A stretch of 54,925 bases of DNA from Octadecabacter sp. (GTDB taxonomy: Bacteria > Pseudomonadota > Alphaproteobacteria > Rhodobacterales > Rhodobacteraceae), in contig JAGGNB010000026.1 in assembly GCA_017886375.1 (NCBI GenBank), positions 1 through 54,925 on the forward strand, read 5' to 3'. This document shows positions 9,670-19,300 of the stretch, piece after piece; the stretch's first letter is position 1, and each line of letters starts with the position of its first letter. The position numbers were made by a program, and so were the translations under genes. The notes beneath the pieces are model-generated. The model was not told where the DNA came from, did no database searches, and saw only the letters and a program-made list of their open reading frames with translations.

Positions 9670-10530
9670 GGCCACGTTTTGAAGCCGCAGGGCAGGCTCC
9701 ATTCCAAGGGCGTGGCAAATATCGCGGGTCAATTCAGGTTTGTTGAGGGTGTAGAAGTGCAGGTGGTTGACGCCTTCGCTGATCAATTCATCACACAGTT
9801 CGGTGGCCTGTGCGGTGGCGAGCAGGTAGACTAAGTCGGGATCGCTGGCTTTGCCAAAAGCATCTTTCAGGATTTGCGGGATGGCGGTGCCGCAGCCCGC
9901 AGCGAATTTTTGCACGCCGGCCCAGTTTTCAATCGGCAGGATGCCAGGCAGGATCGGGGCGGTGATGCCCGCATCGGCGCAGGCATCGCGAAAGCGCAGG
10001 AATGTGTCCGCCTCAAAGAAGAATTGCGTGATGGCGCGGGTGGCACCTGCGTCGATCTTGGCCTTAAGATGGTCGATGCAGGCCTGTTGGTTTGCTGCGT
10101 CAGGGTGGCGTTCAGGGTAGGCGCCCACGGTGACGTCGAAGCCTTCGCGAGCCAAGGCGCTGGTCAATTCGATCGAGCTTTGAAAGCCGTCGGCGTGCGG
10201 GGCGAAACCACCTGTTCCCTTTGGTGGATCACCGCGCAGGGCCACAATATGGGTGACACCAGCGGCCTTGTAGCCAGCCGCGATCGCCAGCGTTTCAGCG
10301 CGGGTTGCATCGACGCACGTCAGATGGGCGGCCACGGGCAGATCGGTGGTTTTTACAATCGCATCAACGGCATCGTGGGTCAGCTGGCGGGTGGTGCCGC
10401 CTGCACCGTAAGTGACCGACACGAACGACGGGTCCAGCGGCGCAAGCGTTTGCACACAGTCCCACAGCCGGAACGACGCCTGCAGTGATTTGGGCGGGAA
10501 GAATTCAAAGGATACTGACGGACGGGACAT
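9667..10530 (-). CDS. metF: 5,10-methylenetetrahydrofolate reductase
   Basis: 287 aa flavoprotein making 5-methyl-THF for methionine synthesis. The N-terminal SFEFFPPK is diagnostic, VTYGAGG and LRGDPPKG line the FAD/folate site, and PGILPIENW follows in the barrel. Length matches bacterial MetF. The start at 10530 (MSRPSVSFEFF) has GGAG eight bases upstream. It is divergent from metR, and the two share a 93-bp region with MetR-type boxes, so activation by MetR with homocysteine as co-regulator is likely by analogy with enterobacteria. Confidence 0.95.
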   Translation of the reverse strand: MSRPSVSFEFFPPKSLQASFRLWDCVQTLAPLDPSFVSVTYGAGGTTRQLTHDAVDAIVKTTDLPVAAHLTCVDATRAETLAIAAGYKAAGVTHIVALRGDPPKGTGGFAPHADGFQSSIELTSALAREGFDVTVGAYPERHPDAANQQACIDHLKAKIDAGATRAITQFFFEADTFLRFRDACADAGITAPILPGILPIENWAGVQKFAAGCGTAIPQILKDAFGKASDPDLVYLLATAQATELCDELISEGVNHLHFYTLNKPELTRDICHALGMEPALRLQNVA

Positions 10531-10576
10531 GTGGGGATCTCCATAAGGTTGCGTCTTTATCCGGTCTTGGTCTACA

Positions 10577-10589
10577 TGAAGCAAATTCA
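10577..10589. promoter_or_regulatory. MetR box 1
   Basis: TGAAGCAAATTCA matches the MetR consensus TGAA-N5-TTCA exactly, including A/T at the centre. It lies between divergent metF and metR. Confidence 0.7.
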
Positions 10590-10607
10590 TAAGTTTCACG
10601 AACATCA

Positions 10608-10620
10608 TGAGGTTTGTTCA
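10608..10620. promoter_or_regulatory. MetR box 2 (one mismatch)
   Basis: TGAGGTTTGTTCA differs from TGAA-N5-TTCA at one base. Its start lies 31 bp from that of box 1, about three helical turns, so two MetR dimers could bind on one face. It ends three bases before the metR start codon, which fits autoregulation. Confidence 0.5.
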
Positions 10621-10623
10621 GTT

Positions 10624-11529
10624 ATGCACATCGAGTTCCGGCACCTGCGCACGATCAAGGCGATCCATGAGACCGGTGGACTGGCGCGCGCGGCGGACAG
10701 TCTAGGCATCACCCAATCCGCCCTGAGCCATCAGATCAAGGGGATCGAGGATCAAGCGGGGGTTGAGCTTTTCGTGCGGCGGTCCAAGCCGTTAAAGCTG
10801 TCAGCGGCGGGGCATCGATTGCTGGCGGCGGCGAACCGGATTCTTCCGGAAGTCGCGGCGCTGGAACTGGAATTTTCCGGACTGGTGCAGGGCAGTTCGG
10901 GGCGCATGCACATCGCGATTGAATGTCACGCCTGTTTTGAATGGCTGCTTCCGGTGCTTGAGGAATTCCGCAAGGCATGGCCGGATGTTGACGTCGATAT
11001 TCGCCCCGGTCTGGCGTTCGATGCGCTGCCTGCTTTGCGCAAAGAACAGGTCGATCTGGTGGTGTCGTCGGACCCCGAGGACATGCCGGGGGTGACGTTC
11101 CTGCCGTTGTTTGACTACGAACCGGTGTTTGTCGCGGCGACAAACCATCCGCTGGCCAGTAAACCGTTTATCGAGGCGGACGATTTTCGTGATCAAACGC
11201 TGATCACTTATCCTGTGGAACAATCCCGTCTGGATGTGTTTTCGCAGCTTTTGATACCTGCAAAAGTGCAACCAAAGGCGGTGCGACAGGTTGAACTGAC
11301 GGCGGTGATTTTGTTGCTTGTGGCATCGGGGCGCGGGGTTGCGGTGTTGCCCGATTGGGTCGTGCGCCAAGCGTCATATGGATCCGACTACGTGACGCGA
11401 CCACTGACCGAAACGGGGCTGACCCGCAGGCTTTATGCGGCGGTGCGCGATGATTGTGCGGAACTGCCTTTTGTTGCGCATCTGGTGGCGCAGGCGCGCA
11501 AAGAAGCGGTGAAGATGCAGCGTGGCTAG
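10624..11529 (+). CDS. metR: LysR-type regulator of methionine genes
   Basis: 301 aa. The winged helix-turn-helix at residues 1-65 contains LARAADSLGITQSALSHQIKGIE, and the rest is a LysR substrate-binding domain. IAIECHACFEWLLPVLEEF is typical of MetR. Position next to metF and the MetR boxes supports the name. The ATG at 10624 begins the family-typical [15 protein letters not shown] lies about eleven bases upstream. Its last four bases overlap the stop of the convergent GGDEF-EAL gene. Expected role is homocysteine-responsive control of metF and possibly its own gene. Confidence 0.9.
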   Translation: MHIEFRHLRTIKAIHETGGLARAADSLGITQSALSHQIKGIEDQAGVELFVRRSKPLKLSAAGHRLLAAANRILPEVAALELEFSGLVQGSSGRMHIAIECHACFEWLLPVLEEFRKAWPDVDVDIRPGLAFDALPALRKEQVDLVVSSDPEDMPGVTFLPLFDYEPVFVAATNHPLASKPFIEADDFRDQTLITYPVEQSRLDVFSQLLIPAKVQPKAVRQVELTAVILLLVASGRGVAVLPDWVVRQASYGSDYVTRPLTETGLTRRLYAAVRDDCAELPFVAHLVAQARKEAVKMQRG

Positions 11530-13460
11530 GCGGATTTCTGGTGCGTCAAAAGCTCCGTCGCCTGGGCCAGTGGCACGGCAGGGCTGAACAAATAGCCCTG
11601 CGCAACCACGCAGCCCATGTTGATCAATTCTTGGCTTTGGGCCTGCGTTTCGACGCCTTCCGCAATGACACTGACACCAAGGCCCGATGCGATGTTCAAA
11701 AACCCCCGCACGAGGACTTCGGATGTTGAATCGTGGCCAAGCCCTGCGACGAAACTGGTGTCGATCTTGAGTTCATCGAAATCAAGCTGGCGCAGATGAT
11801 GGAACGACGCAAAGCCGGTGCCAAAATCATCGAGCGATATACGCACGCCAAGGTCGCGAAAGCTGGCAATTGAGGCTTGGATCGCATCCGCTGCGCGGGC
11901 GATGAAAACGTCTTCGGTAATTTCCAACGTCATGTGCTGCGCGGCTGTCGGGCTGGCGGCGATGATACGGTGCAAATCCTGACGCCCCGAATGTGTCGCA
12001 AGGGCCACTTCGGGCACATTGACAGAAACCTGACCCGGATCAAACCCGCGCTCTAACAAGGCCTCAATGTCGCGCACCACTTGGGTTGTCATGCTGGTCA
12101 TGAAATCACCTTGCAGGCCCAGTTCGTTGATTTGTTCAAGAAATTCTGACGGATGGCGGATCCCGAAAACTGGATGCGTCCAACGCGCCAGCGCCTCAAA
12201 CCCGATGATCTGGCCGGTCGGAAGATGGATTTTAGGCTGGTAGAACGGCAGAATGGTTTCGTTGGCAACACTGTCCACAAGGATTTGTTTGTTGTCGGGC
12301 GTCATACGCGGCGCGAACAGCTGTTTTTGATACAGAACGGGGCCCCTGCTGGGTGAGGACTTGGACGCAAACATTGCCTGATCGGCTGCCGAACACAGCG
12401 CCGGCACAGAGGCAGGCGGGGCCGGTGGCCCGTTCCCTGTCATTGTGACCCCGATGCTTGCGGCGATCGTGAGTTCGCGTTGGTCCCACGCGATTGGACG
12501 CGAAATCATCGCACTGAGGGTTGCGGCAAATTCCATCGCAGCATCGGTGCCGGGCAGGTTGTGAACGGCGCAGACGAATTCATCCCCGCCCAAACGCCCG
12601 ACAATGCCCGTTTCGCCAACGCCGGACCGAAGCCTGCGCGCGGTTTCGATCAAAACCTGATCGCCAGCCGCGTGGCTATAGGTGTCATTGATCGGTTTGA
12701 AGCTGTCGAGATCGATAAGAAAAACCGCAACTTCGCCAGCCGCCGCAGGGCGGTCTTCCAGCATGACATGCAGTGCACGATCAAACGCAGGCCGGTTGAG
12801 CAACCCCGTGAGTGGGTCCAGACGCTGGGATTCTTCCAGCTGGGCAAGGCGGGTTGCGGCGTCGCGCTGCGCGGTAAACAGCGCCACTTGGGTTTGAAGC
12901 TGCTGGCGCAATGTGTGGATTGCCGAATAAATGAACAAAACCAACACCCCGACTGCAATGGCCCAATGGGTCATGGACGATGCGACGGGTTCAATCGTGG
13001 TCAACTGCAAGAAGGCCAACGACAGAATACCCATTGAGGGCACCAGTAAAACGTAAACGAAAACCGGAATGGCTGACCATGAATTGGCGATATAAACTTG
13101 GATGCCCATGACAAACATCAGCCCGGTTATCTTTATCGCAAAGGACGGGTCGCCTGCGAGATAAACGGCGGGCAAGGCAAAAACCACAGCGTTCATAGGG
13201 TGTAAAACCAAGGCAAAACCAATGGCTTGCGATTGGCCAATCGAAGAGAACCACAGTTTTCGGTAAAATATCAGTCGCAAAAGGGTTTCAATGAAAAGTA
13301 CAGAAATTGCGATTACGGACCCCGCGATTGGATGGCCGATATGCCAACACAACGCACACATCAGCAGAGCTGTCGCGATGACCAATTCAGTGTCTCGGAC
13401 GCTCAGCTTTGCGATATCGGCAAAGTGGGGCCGCGTTGAAGCGATAATTCTGTTAAACAC
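11526..13460 (-). CDS. Membrane GGDEF-EAL protein (c-di-GMP turnover)
   Basis: 644 aa. An N-terminal membrane domain has about six or seven helices (residues 20-190). It is followed by a short coiled segment, GGDEF (RLGGDEF near residue 295) and EAL (GFEALARW near 420). The EAL domain keeps ITED, LDDFGTGF, DELKID, AEGVET and QGYLF, so phosphodiesterase activity is expected. The GGDEF motif is intact, but the RxxD inhibitory site five residues before it is absent. The start is GTG with a good AGGAAGG site. No sensor domain is recognised in the membrane part. It converges on metR with a 4-nt overlap. Confidence 0.92.
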   Translation of the reverse strand: MFNRIIASTRPHFADIAKLSVRDTELVIATALLMCALCWHIGHPIAGSVIAISVLFIETLLRLIFYRKLWFSSIGQSQAIGFALVLHPMNAVVFALPAVYLAGDPSFAIKITGLMFVMGIQVYIANSWSAIPVFVYVLLVPSMGILSLAFLQLTTIEPVASSMTHWAIAVGVLVLFIYSAIHTLRQQLQTQVALFTAQRDAATRLAQLEESQRLDPLTGLLNRPAFDRALHVMLEDRPAAAGEVAVFLIDLDSFKPINDTYSHAAGDQVLIETARRLRSGVGETGIVGRLGGDEFVCAVHNLPGTDAAMEFAATLSAMISRPIAWDQRELTIAASIGVTMTGNGPPAPPASVPALCSAADQAMFASKSSPSRGPVLYQKQLFAPRMTPDNKQILVDSVANETILPFYQPKIHLPTGQIIGFEALARWTHPVFGIRHPSEFLEQINELGLQGDFMTSMTTQVVRDIEALLERGFDPGQVSVNVPEVALATHSGRQDLHRIIAASPTAAQHMTLEITEDVFIARAADAIQASIASFRDLGVRISLDDFGTGFASFHHLRQLDFDELKIDTSFVAGLGHDSTSEVLVRGFLNIASGLGVSVIAEGVETQAQSQELINMGCVVAQGYLFSPAVPLAQATELLTHQKSA

Positions 13461-13656
13461 ACACCTTCCTATATCTTGTATCCCTTCACCTAATCACATT
13501 CTGGCACACAAAGTGTTAATACGAAGCAACGAATGGGACAGTCTTTCAATCGGATTTGTGACGATGATCGCCCCTTGTTCGCACATGGCGCAGCCCCTAT
13601 ACGCCCCAACAAACGCTGCGCGGCCAGTTTTTGGTCAACGCACAAAGGAGATCGAC

Positions 13657-14451
13657 ATGGTTGCCAGTGCGAACCTCAACGTGATGATGAAAACGGCCCG
13701 ACGTGCGGGGCGTGCGTTGCTGAAAGACTTTGGTGAGGTCGAGAACCTGCAGGTGTCCACCAAGGGCCCCGGAGATTTTGTGACCCGCGCCGACAAGAAC
13801 GCGGAATTCATGATCCGTGAGGCATTGATGGAAGCGCGACCTACTTACGGTTTTCTGGGCGAAGAAGGCACCGAGATTGAAGGCGCCGACCCCACCCGCC
13901 GCTGGATCGTTGATCCGCTGGATGGCACCACGAATTACTTGCATGGCTTGCCGCATTGGGCTGTTTCAATCGCGCTGGAACACAAAGGCCAGATCGTTAT
14001 CGGCGTTATTTATGACCCGATGAAGGACGAGTTGTTCTTTGCCGAAAAGGGCAGTGGCGCGTGGTTGAACGAGAAGCGTTTGCGCGTTTCGGGGCGCTCA
14101 AAGATGAGCGAAAGCATCTTTTCCACTGGTCTGCCGTTCGCGGGCCGTGCTGATTTGCCGACAACTTTGCAAGATCTCGCGCGGATTTTGCCGACCTGTG
14201 CGGGTGTGCGCCGCTGGGGGGCTGCGTCGCTCGACCTCGCGTATGTGGCCGCTGGCCGTTACGACGGGTTCTGGGAACGCCGCTTGAAATCATGGGATAT
14301 GGCCGCTGGTCTTATTATCGTGCGCGAAGCAGGGGGCATGGTTGAATCGATCAACCCGGCCAACAATATCATCGAGTCCGGTGAAGTTATCTGTGGTGCC
14401 GAGACCATCTTCGAAAAGTTCTCAAAAGTGATCCGGTCCAAAAACGCCTAA
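13657..14451 (+). CDS. suhB: Inositol monophosphatase family phosphatase
   Basis: 264 aa Mg-dependent phosphatase. GEEGTEIEG supplies metal ligands, WIVDPLDGTTNYLHGLPHW is the central IMPase motif, and KSWDMAAGLIIVREAGG is the second signature. The start at 13657 has AAGGAG seven bases upstream, and longer in-frame extensions lack family similarity. In alphaproteobacteria this family is annotated suhB and may hydrolyse inositol phosphate or assist rRNA transcription. It stands alone, diverging from the GGDEF-EAL gene and overlapping the VOC gene stop by four bases. Confidence 0.93.
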   Translation: MVASANLNVMMKTARRAGRALLKDFGEVENLQVSTKGPGDFVTRADKNAEFMIREALMEARPTYGFLGEEGTEIEGADPTRRWIVDPLDGTTNYLHGLPHWAVSIALEHKGQIVIGVIYDPMKDELFFAEKGSGAWLNEKRLRVSGRSKMSESIFSTGLPFAGRADLPTTLQDLARILPTCAGVRRWGAASLDLAYVAAGRYDGFWERRLKSWDMAAGLIIVREAGGMVESINPANNIIESGEVICGAETIFEKFSKVIRSKNA

Positions 14452-14831
14452 AGCGCGGCAAAGATGTCGATCTGGTAGCCGTCAGGGTCGCGGACTGTGG
14501 CGTAGCGTTGGCCCCAAAACGCATCCCACGGTTCCACCGTCAGGGTGTGTCCTGCCTCTTTCAGCGCGGCCGCAACCGCGTCGACCTCAGCCGGGCTGTC
14601 ACACAACATCGCGAAACTCGCATGGTTGGGCGGTGTTGGCGCGTGGCCACTCAGTTCCTCCATCAATTCAGCGGTGTCGATCATCAGGCGCACGTCCCCA
14701 GCTTTGGTGTTGGGTTCGACATGCTTGTCGTCAACGCTCCATTCGGGAAAGTCGAAGCCGAGCAATTCATAAAACGCGACGGTCTTGGTCATGTCTTTGG
14801 ACGACACAGCGACGGCATCTAAACGGATCAT
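14448..14831 (-). CDS. VOC/glyoxalase-family protein
   Basis: 127 aa single vicinal-oxygen-chelate domain pair. The start MIRLDAVAVSSKDM, the middle ARxA-type HASFAMLCDSPAEVDA and the end WGQRYATVRDPDGYQIDIFA are typical. A metal-ligand-like Glu/His set is not obvious, so catalysis versus binding is open. AAAGG lies seven bases before the ATG. It is the last gene of a rhomboid-GFA-GFA-VOC operon, one base after the previous stop. The thiol-adduct chemistry of its GFA neighbours makes an aldehyde or glutathione-linked role attractive, but this is inference. Confidence 0.82.
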   Translation of the reverse strand: MIRLDAVAVSSKDMTKTVAFYELLGFDFPEWSVDDKHVEPNTKAGDVRLMIDTAELMEELSGHAPTPPNHASFAMLCDSPAEVDAVAAALKEAGHTLTVEPWDAFWGQRYATVRDPDGYQIDIFAAL

Positions 14832-14832
14832 A

Positions 14833-15198
14833 TCAGGCCTTTCGATCAGAGGGGTGATTGACGCCATCGTTCCAGACGATGGGTTCAAACTCGGCAGGGT
14901 TCACGCCCTCAATCCCGCCCATGTTCACCCCGTATTCATTGGGGTTTGAGCGGCGTTGATGATGGGTGTAAATTCCGCATGTCTTACAGAAATGGTGTTG
15001 CGCGGTGTTGGTGCCAAAGCTGTAGCGCGTAAGGTTATCCGCCCCGCGCATGACCTCAAGATCGCCGACATTGACTGTGACCGCGGGGGCCGCGCGGCGG
15101 CGACAAAATGAGCAATCGCAGCGCCGTGCCGTATTCAGCCCATCGGCGAGTTTTACGCGCAGTTCAACAGCGCCGCAGTGGCAGGTGACTTTGGTCAT
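14833..15198 (-). CDS. GFA family zinc protein (copy 1)
   Basis: 121 aa, related to glutathione-dependent formaldehyde-activating enzyme and CENP-V. Zinc ligands are visible as CHCG at residues 6-9, CDCSFC near 29 and FCKTCG near 70. It is about 45 % similar by eye to the next gene upstream, which suggests tandem duplication. Its ATG overlaps the stop of copy 2 as ATGA. Many members are not true formaldehyde enzymes, so the substrate is uncertain. Confidence 0.88.
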   Translation of the reverse strand: MTKVTCHCGAVELRVKLADGLNTARRCDCSFCRRRAAPAVTVNVGDLEVMRGADNLTRYSFGTNTAQHHFCKTCGIYTHHQRRSNPNEYGVNMGGIEGVNPAEFEPIVWNDGVNHPSDRKA

Positions 15199-15575
15199 CG
15201 GGTCGCCTTTGTATAGTCATCGGGAAAATAGTTTATGCCATCCAACCAAGGCATATCGTCGTGATCTTGTGGGTGCGCACCCTCAATCGCGGCGAGGTTG
15301 ATGGCGTAGCCGTCCACAGGATTGGGGTGTCGATGATGGGTAAAAATCCCGCATTGGCGGCAAAAGTAGTGCTGTGTCTGATAGGTGCCCCAAAGATACA
15401 GCGATAGGTCATCTTTGCCCGAAACGACGGCCACGTCGTCGGGTCCGGCAAACACCACCGCAGCACCCCGTTTGGCGCAAAAGTCGCAGTTGCAGCGCCG
15501 CGCATTTGATAGGGGTTCTGACAGGGTGACCTGCAGTTCAACCGCGCGGCAATGACAGGTGACGCGAACGGTCAT
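15195..15575 (-). CDS. GFA family zinc protein (copy 2)
   Basis: 126 aa with the same architecture as copy 1: a CHCRAVEL start, NCDFC and FCRQCGIFTHH. The first zinc knuckle reads CHCR instead of CHCG, with the cysteines retained. Stop and start codons overlap by four bases on both sides (rhomboid before it, copy 1 after it), so the four genes are almost certainly translated from one message. Confidence 0.88.
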   Translation of the reverse strand: MTVRVTCHCRAVELQVTLSEPLSNARRCNCDFCAKRGAAVVFAGPDDVAVVSGKDDLSLYLWGTYQTQHYFCRQCGIFTHHRHPNPVDGYAINLAAIEGAHPQDHDDMPWLDGINYFPDDYTKATR

Positions 15576-16312
15576 TTTTGCCGCCGGATCAGCGGGACGC
15601 TGGATTTGGGGTAATGCGTTTCAGGGTGGGGCGGATGGCCTTCCGTGCGGTCCCAATAGCGGGTGGCGCCGCGGCGCAGCCAGACCGGAACGGTCATCAT
15701 AAACCCTGCAACAAAGCCGCCCACATGGGCCCAATAGGCCGTCCCGCCACCGTTCAGATCACTGCCCAAACCGTTAAAGACCTGCAAGCCCATCCACAGG
15801 CCCAGAACGATGAACGACGGGATCGGCAGGATGCGAAAGAAGATGACAAAGAAGATGAACACATCGACACGCGCCTTTGGAAACAACAACAAATAGCCGC
15901 CCATGACGCCTGCGATTGCGCCCGATGCACCGACCATCGGCACAGCGCTTAGGGCGTTGGGCAGGTATTGCAGATAGGCTGCCGCAAATCCGCTAAGGAT
16001 GTAGAAGCCGAGAAACGGCAGGTGGCCCATTTCTTCTTCCATGTTGTCGCCGAATATCCACAAAAACAGCATGTTACCCGCCAAGTGCATAAAGCCCGCG
16101 TGCAGGAACATATGGGTAAAAAAGCCGAGGGTTCCTTGGCCGTCGTCAAACAGCACGGGCCAGAACGCATAGTCGATCAGGAACTGGTTGCTTGCAGGGA
16201 TGCCTGTCACAAACAGTTCTTGCCACGCAAACACGGCGACGTTGATCGCGATGATCACATAGGTGACATAGGGCGTCTGTTCAGAAGGGTTATGATCGCG
16301 AATTGGAAACAT
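15572..16312 (-). CDS. Rhomboid-family intramembrane serine protease
   Basis: 246 aa, six predicted membrane helices. HLAGNMLFLWIFGDNMEEEMG is the loop-1 / helix-2 signature. The nucleophile is the serine of VGASGAIAG near residue 127, and the catalytic histidine is in AHVGGFVAGF near 196. The start MFPIRDHNPSEQTPYVTY is typical of this Rhodobacterales subgroup. The C-terminal tail after helix 6 is Arg/Pro rich and cytoplasmic. It heads the rhomboid-GFA-GFA-VOC operon, 48 bp after putA, with a hairpin between. Substrate is unknown. Confidence 0.93.
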   Translation of the reverse strand: MFPIRDHNPSEQTPYVTYVIIAINVAVFAWQELFVTGIPASNQFLIDYAFWPVLFDDGQGTLGFFTHMFLHAGFMHLAGNMLFLWIFGDNMEEEMGHLPFLGFYILSGFAAAYLQYLPNALSAVPMVGASGAIAGVMGGYLLLFPKARVDVFIFFVIFFRILPIPSFIVLGLWMGLQVFNGLGSDLNGGGTAYWAHVGGFVAGFMMTVPVWLRRGATRYWDRTEGHPPHPETHYPKSSVPLIRRQK

Positions 16313-16315
16313 GGC

Positions 16316-16345
16316 TGACCGTCCGCGAAGCAACACGGACGGTCA
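16316..16345 (-). terminator. 10-bp perfect hairpin between putA and the rhomboid gene
   Basis: TGACCGTCCG and CGGACGGTCA pair perfectly across a 10-nt loop. There is no following T-run. The hairpin begins 15 bases after the putA stop and ends three bases before the rhomboid start codon, so it covers the ribosome-site region of the latter. It could limit read-through or dampen rhomboid translation. Confidence 0.5.
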
Positions 16346-16360
16346 AGACCCAAAACGTGT

Positions 16361-19300
16361 TCAGTTGCCGCCGACTTCCGCCAGAAGTGCGGCATTGCCG
16401 CCCGCTGCCGTTGTATCAATACAGATGTGGCGTTCGTGCAGGACGTGGCCCGCGACCAACCCACCGGTAATGAGCGGCACAATGGCCCCAGTGCGGCGCG
16501 CCAGTGCACGTTCATAGGCGCGTGCAGTTTCTTCGTCGCCATCCCAAACGACTGCGGCGCAGTCCAGCGTCAGCAGTGCCTCAGCCGGCAGGTCGCCTTC
16601 CGGAACCACCGGAACACCGCCAAGGACCGTAGCGGCATCGGCTTGTGAGCCGAGGTCTGGAATGATCGGTATGCCACCAAGGGCCGACACCGCGTCGGCC
16701 TGTGTGCGCGCGTCAGGCCCAAGACAGGCAATGGGGCCGCGTGGATGAACCGACAGGCGATTGGATTCGCCCGTTGGGCCCGGCAGATCGACGGGATCAG
16801 CTGCCGGGATCGGCTGTATTTCCATCATGGCGGCAAAACGCGGCATATACAGCGGACCGCCTGCCTTTGGACCGGTGCCCGAAAGCCCTTCTCCACCAAA
16901 GGGTTGGCTGCCGACGACCGCCCCGATCTGGTTGCGATTGACGTAGATGTTGCCCGCGTGGATGTTTTCGACGACTTGCTGAACACGGTCATCGATACGG
17001 GTGTGCAGCCCGAACGTCAGCCCGTAACCCGTTGCATTGATGTCGGCGATAACCTTGTCCAGATCACCGGATTTATAGGTCGCGATATGCAGTACAGGGC
17101 CGAAAATCTCACGGGTGAGATCGGCGATACCGTCCACTCTGATGGCCGTCGGTGCCACGAATGTGCCGACGTCCGGCGCGACAAGCGCGTGTATCACACG
17201 GCCATCGGTGCGCGCGGCGTCGATGTGGTCTTGGATGCCGAGGCGCGCAGTTTCGTCGATGACGGGGCCGACGTCGGTGGTCAAGTGCCACGGATCGCCC
17301 ATGCGCAATTCATTCATCGCGCCCTTGAGCATGTGGATTACTTTGTCTGCGACGTCTTCTTGCACATAAAGGCAACGCAGCGCCGAACAACGTTGACCTG
17401 CTGACTGGAACGCCGATTGCAAAATATCGCGCACAGCGTGTTCGGGCAGGGCTGTTGAATCGACGATCATCGCGTTCAGCCCGCCGGTTTCCGCAATAAG
17501 CGGCGTGCCGGGGTCGCAATTTTCGGCCATTGATGCGCGAATTTTTAGCGCGGTCGGGGTTGATCCGGTGAAGGCAACACCATTGATCCGCGCATCCGAC
17601 GTCAGCGCCGCACCAATGTCGCCGCCACCGGGCAACAGGTGCAAGACGTCCTTGGGAACGCCAGCCTCAATCATCAATTGCACGGCGCGGTGGGCGATAA
17701 GACCGGTCTGTTCAGCCGGCTTGGCAAGCACGCCATTGCCGGCGGCCAACGCCGCTGAAACCTGCCCTGTAAAGATCGCGAGCGGAAAATTCCACGGGGA
17801 AATACAGGTCCAAATGCCGCGCGGGGTCGGGTTTCGCTGCTCTGCCTCTGCTGCATAGTAGTACAAGAAATCAACGGCTTCGCGGATTTCCCCGATCGCG
17901 TCGAGCATGGTTTTACCCGCTTCACGGTGCAACAATGCGAACAGTTCTTCAGCGTTGTCTTCATAGGCAGCCGCAATTTTGCGCAACACATCGGCGCGTT
18001 CCGCTGCGGGGACATCCCACGGGACCGCCGCTGCGATTGCGCGCTTGGCGCCGTCCGGTGTGGCAAAGACGATGTTGCCAACAGTGTCGCTTGGCACGGC
18101 GGGGTTCACTACGTCGCGGGCTTTGGTGTTTGCGGCGTTTGACCATGCTGATGACAGCGGTGTCGCGTCCCAGACGTGGGCATGAAACGGATCACGCGCC
18201 TTGTCGATTTCAACCAGCGTCGGGCGGTGCGTGATGTCCCAGCCTTTGGCGTTGGCGCGGTGCGGCGCGAACAAATCGGGGCCTTTGGGCAGGTTTGGCG
18301 TGACACCTATCTGATCAAACGGATCGGCGGCCACAACCTCTGGTGGGACGTTTTCATCAACGATCTGGTTCACGAACGACGAGTTCGCGCCATTTTCCAA
18401 CAAGCGGCGCACAAGATAGGCCAGCAGGTCTTCGTGCGCCCCGACAGGCGCGTAAATACGGCAGTTGGTTGCGTTGTCTTTCAACACGATCTTATGGAGC
18501 GTTTCGCCCATTCCATGCAGACGCTGGAATTCATACGACTTTGCACTGACGCCCATATCATCCGCCAGATGCAGGATGGCCGCGACTGTGTGGGCGTTAT
18601 GGGTCGCAAATTGCGGATACAGCCGATCGGTCAGTCCGAGCAATTTGCGTGCGTTCGCGATGTAGCTGACATCTGTGTGGGTCTTGGCCGTGAAAACGGG
18701 GAACCCTTCGAGGCCAAGCACCTGCGCGCGTTTGATTTCGGCGTCCCAATAGGCGCCTTTCACAAGGCGTACCATCAGTTTGCGATCCGTGCGGGTCGCC
18801 AAATCGCCGAGCCAGTCAATCACATAGCCAGCACGTTGCCCAAAGGCCTGCACGACGACACCAAAACCGTCCCATCCAGCCAAAGCAGGGTCCGACACCA
18901 CCGCCTCTATCACATCCAAAGACAGCGACAGACGATCGGCTTCTTCGGCGTCGACATTGAACCCCTGACCGGCGGATTTCGCCAGCATCGCAAGACTGCG
19001 CAAACGCGGTACAAGTTCGGCCATCACCCGGTCGCGTTGGGCTTCTTCGTAGCGCGGATGCAGCGCGCTTAGTTTGACGGAAATACCGGGGTTCTCGGCC
19101 ACGGTGTCATGGGTGCAAGCATCCGCAATCGACGCAATCGCGCGACTATAGGAGAGGTGGTATTGCTTGGCGTCTTTTTCGGTCCGCGCGGCTTCGCCCA
19201 GCATGTCATAGCTGTAGGTGAACCCTTTGGCTTCCATTCCTGCGGCGCGTTTCATGGCTTTGGTGATGTCTTCGCCCAACACGAACTGGCGGCCCATTTC

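Noticed and set aside
18176-19072. Plus-strand frame of 298 codons inside putA
   Set aside because: Antisense to the proline dehydrogenase domain, no motif.
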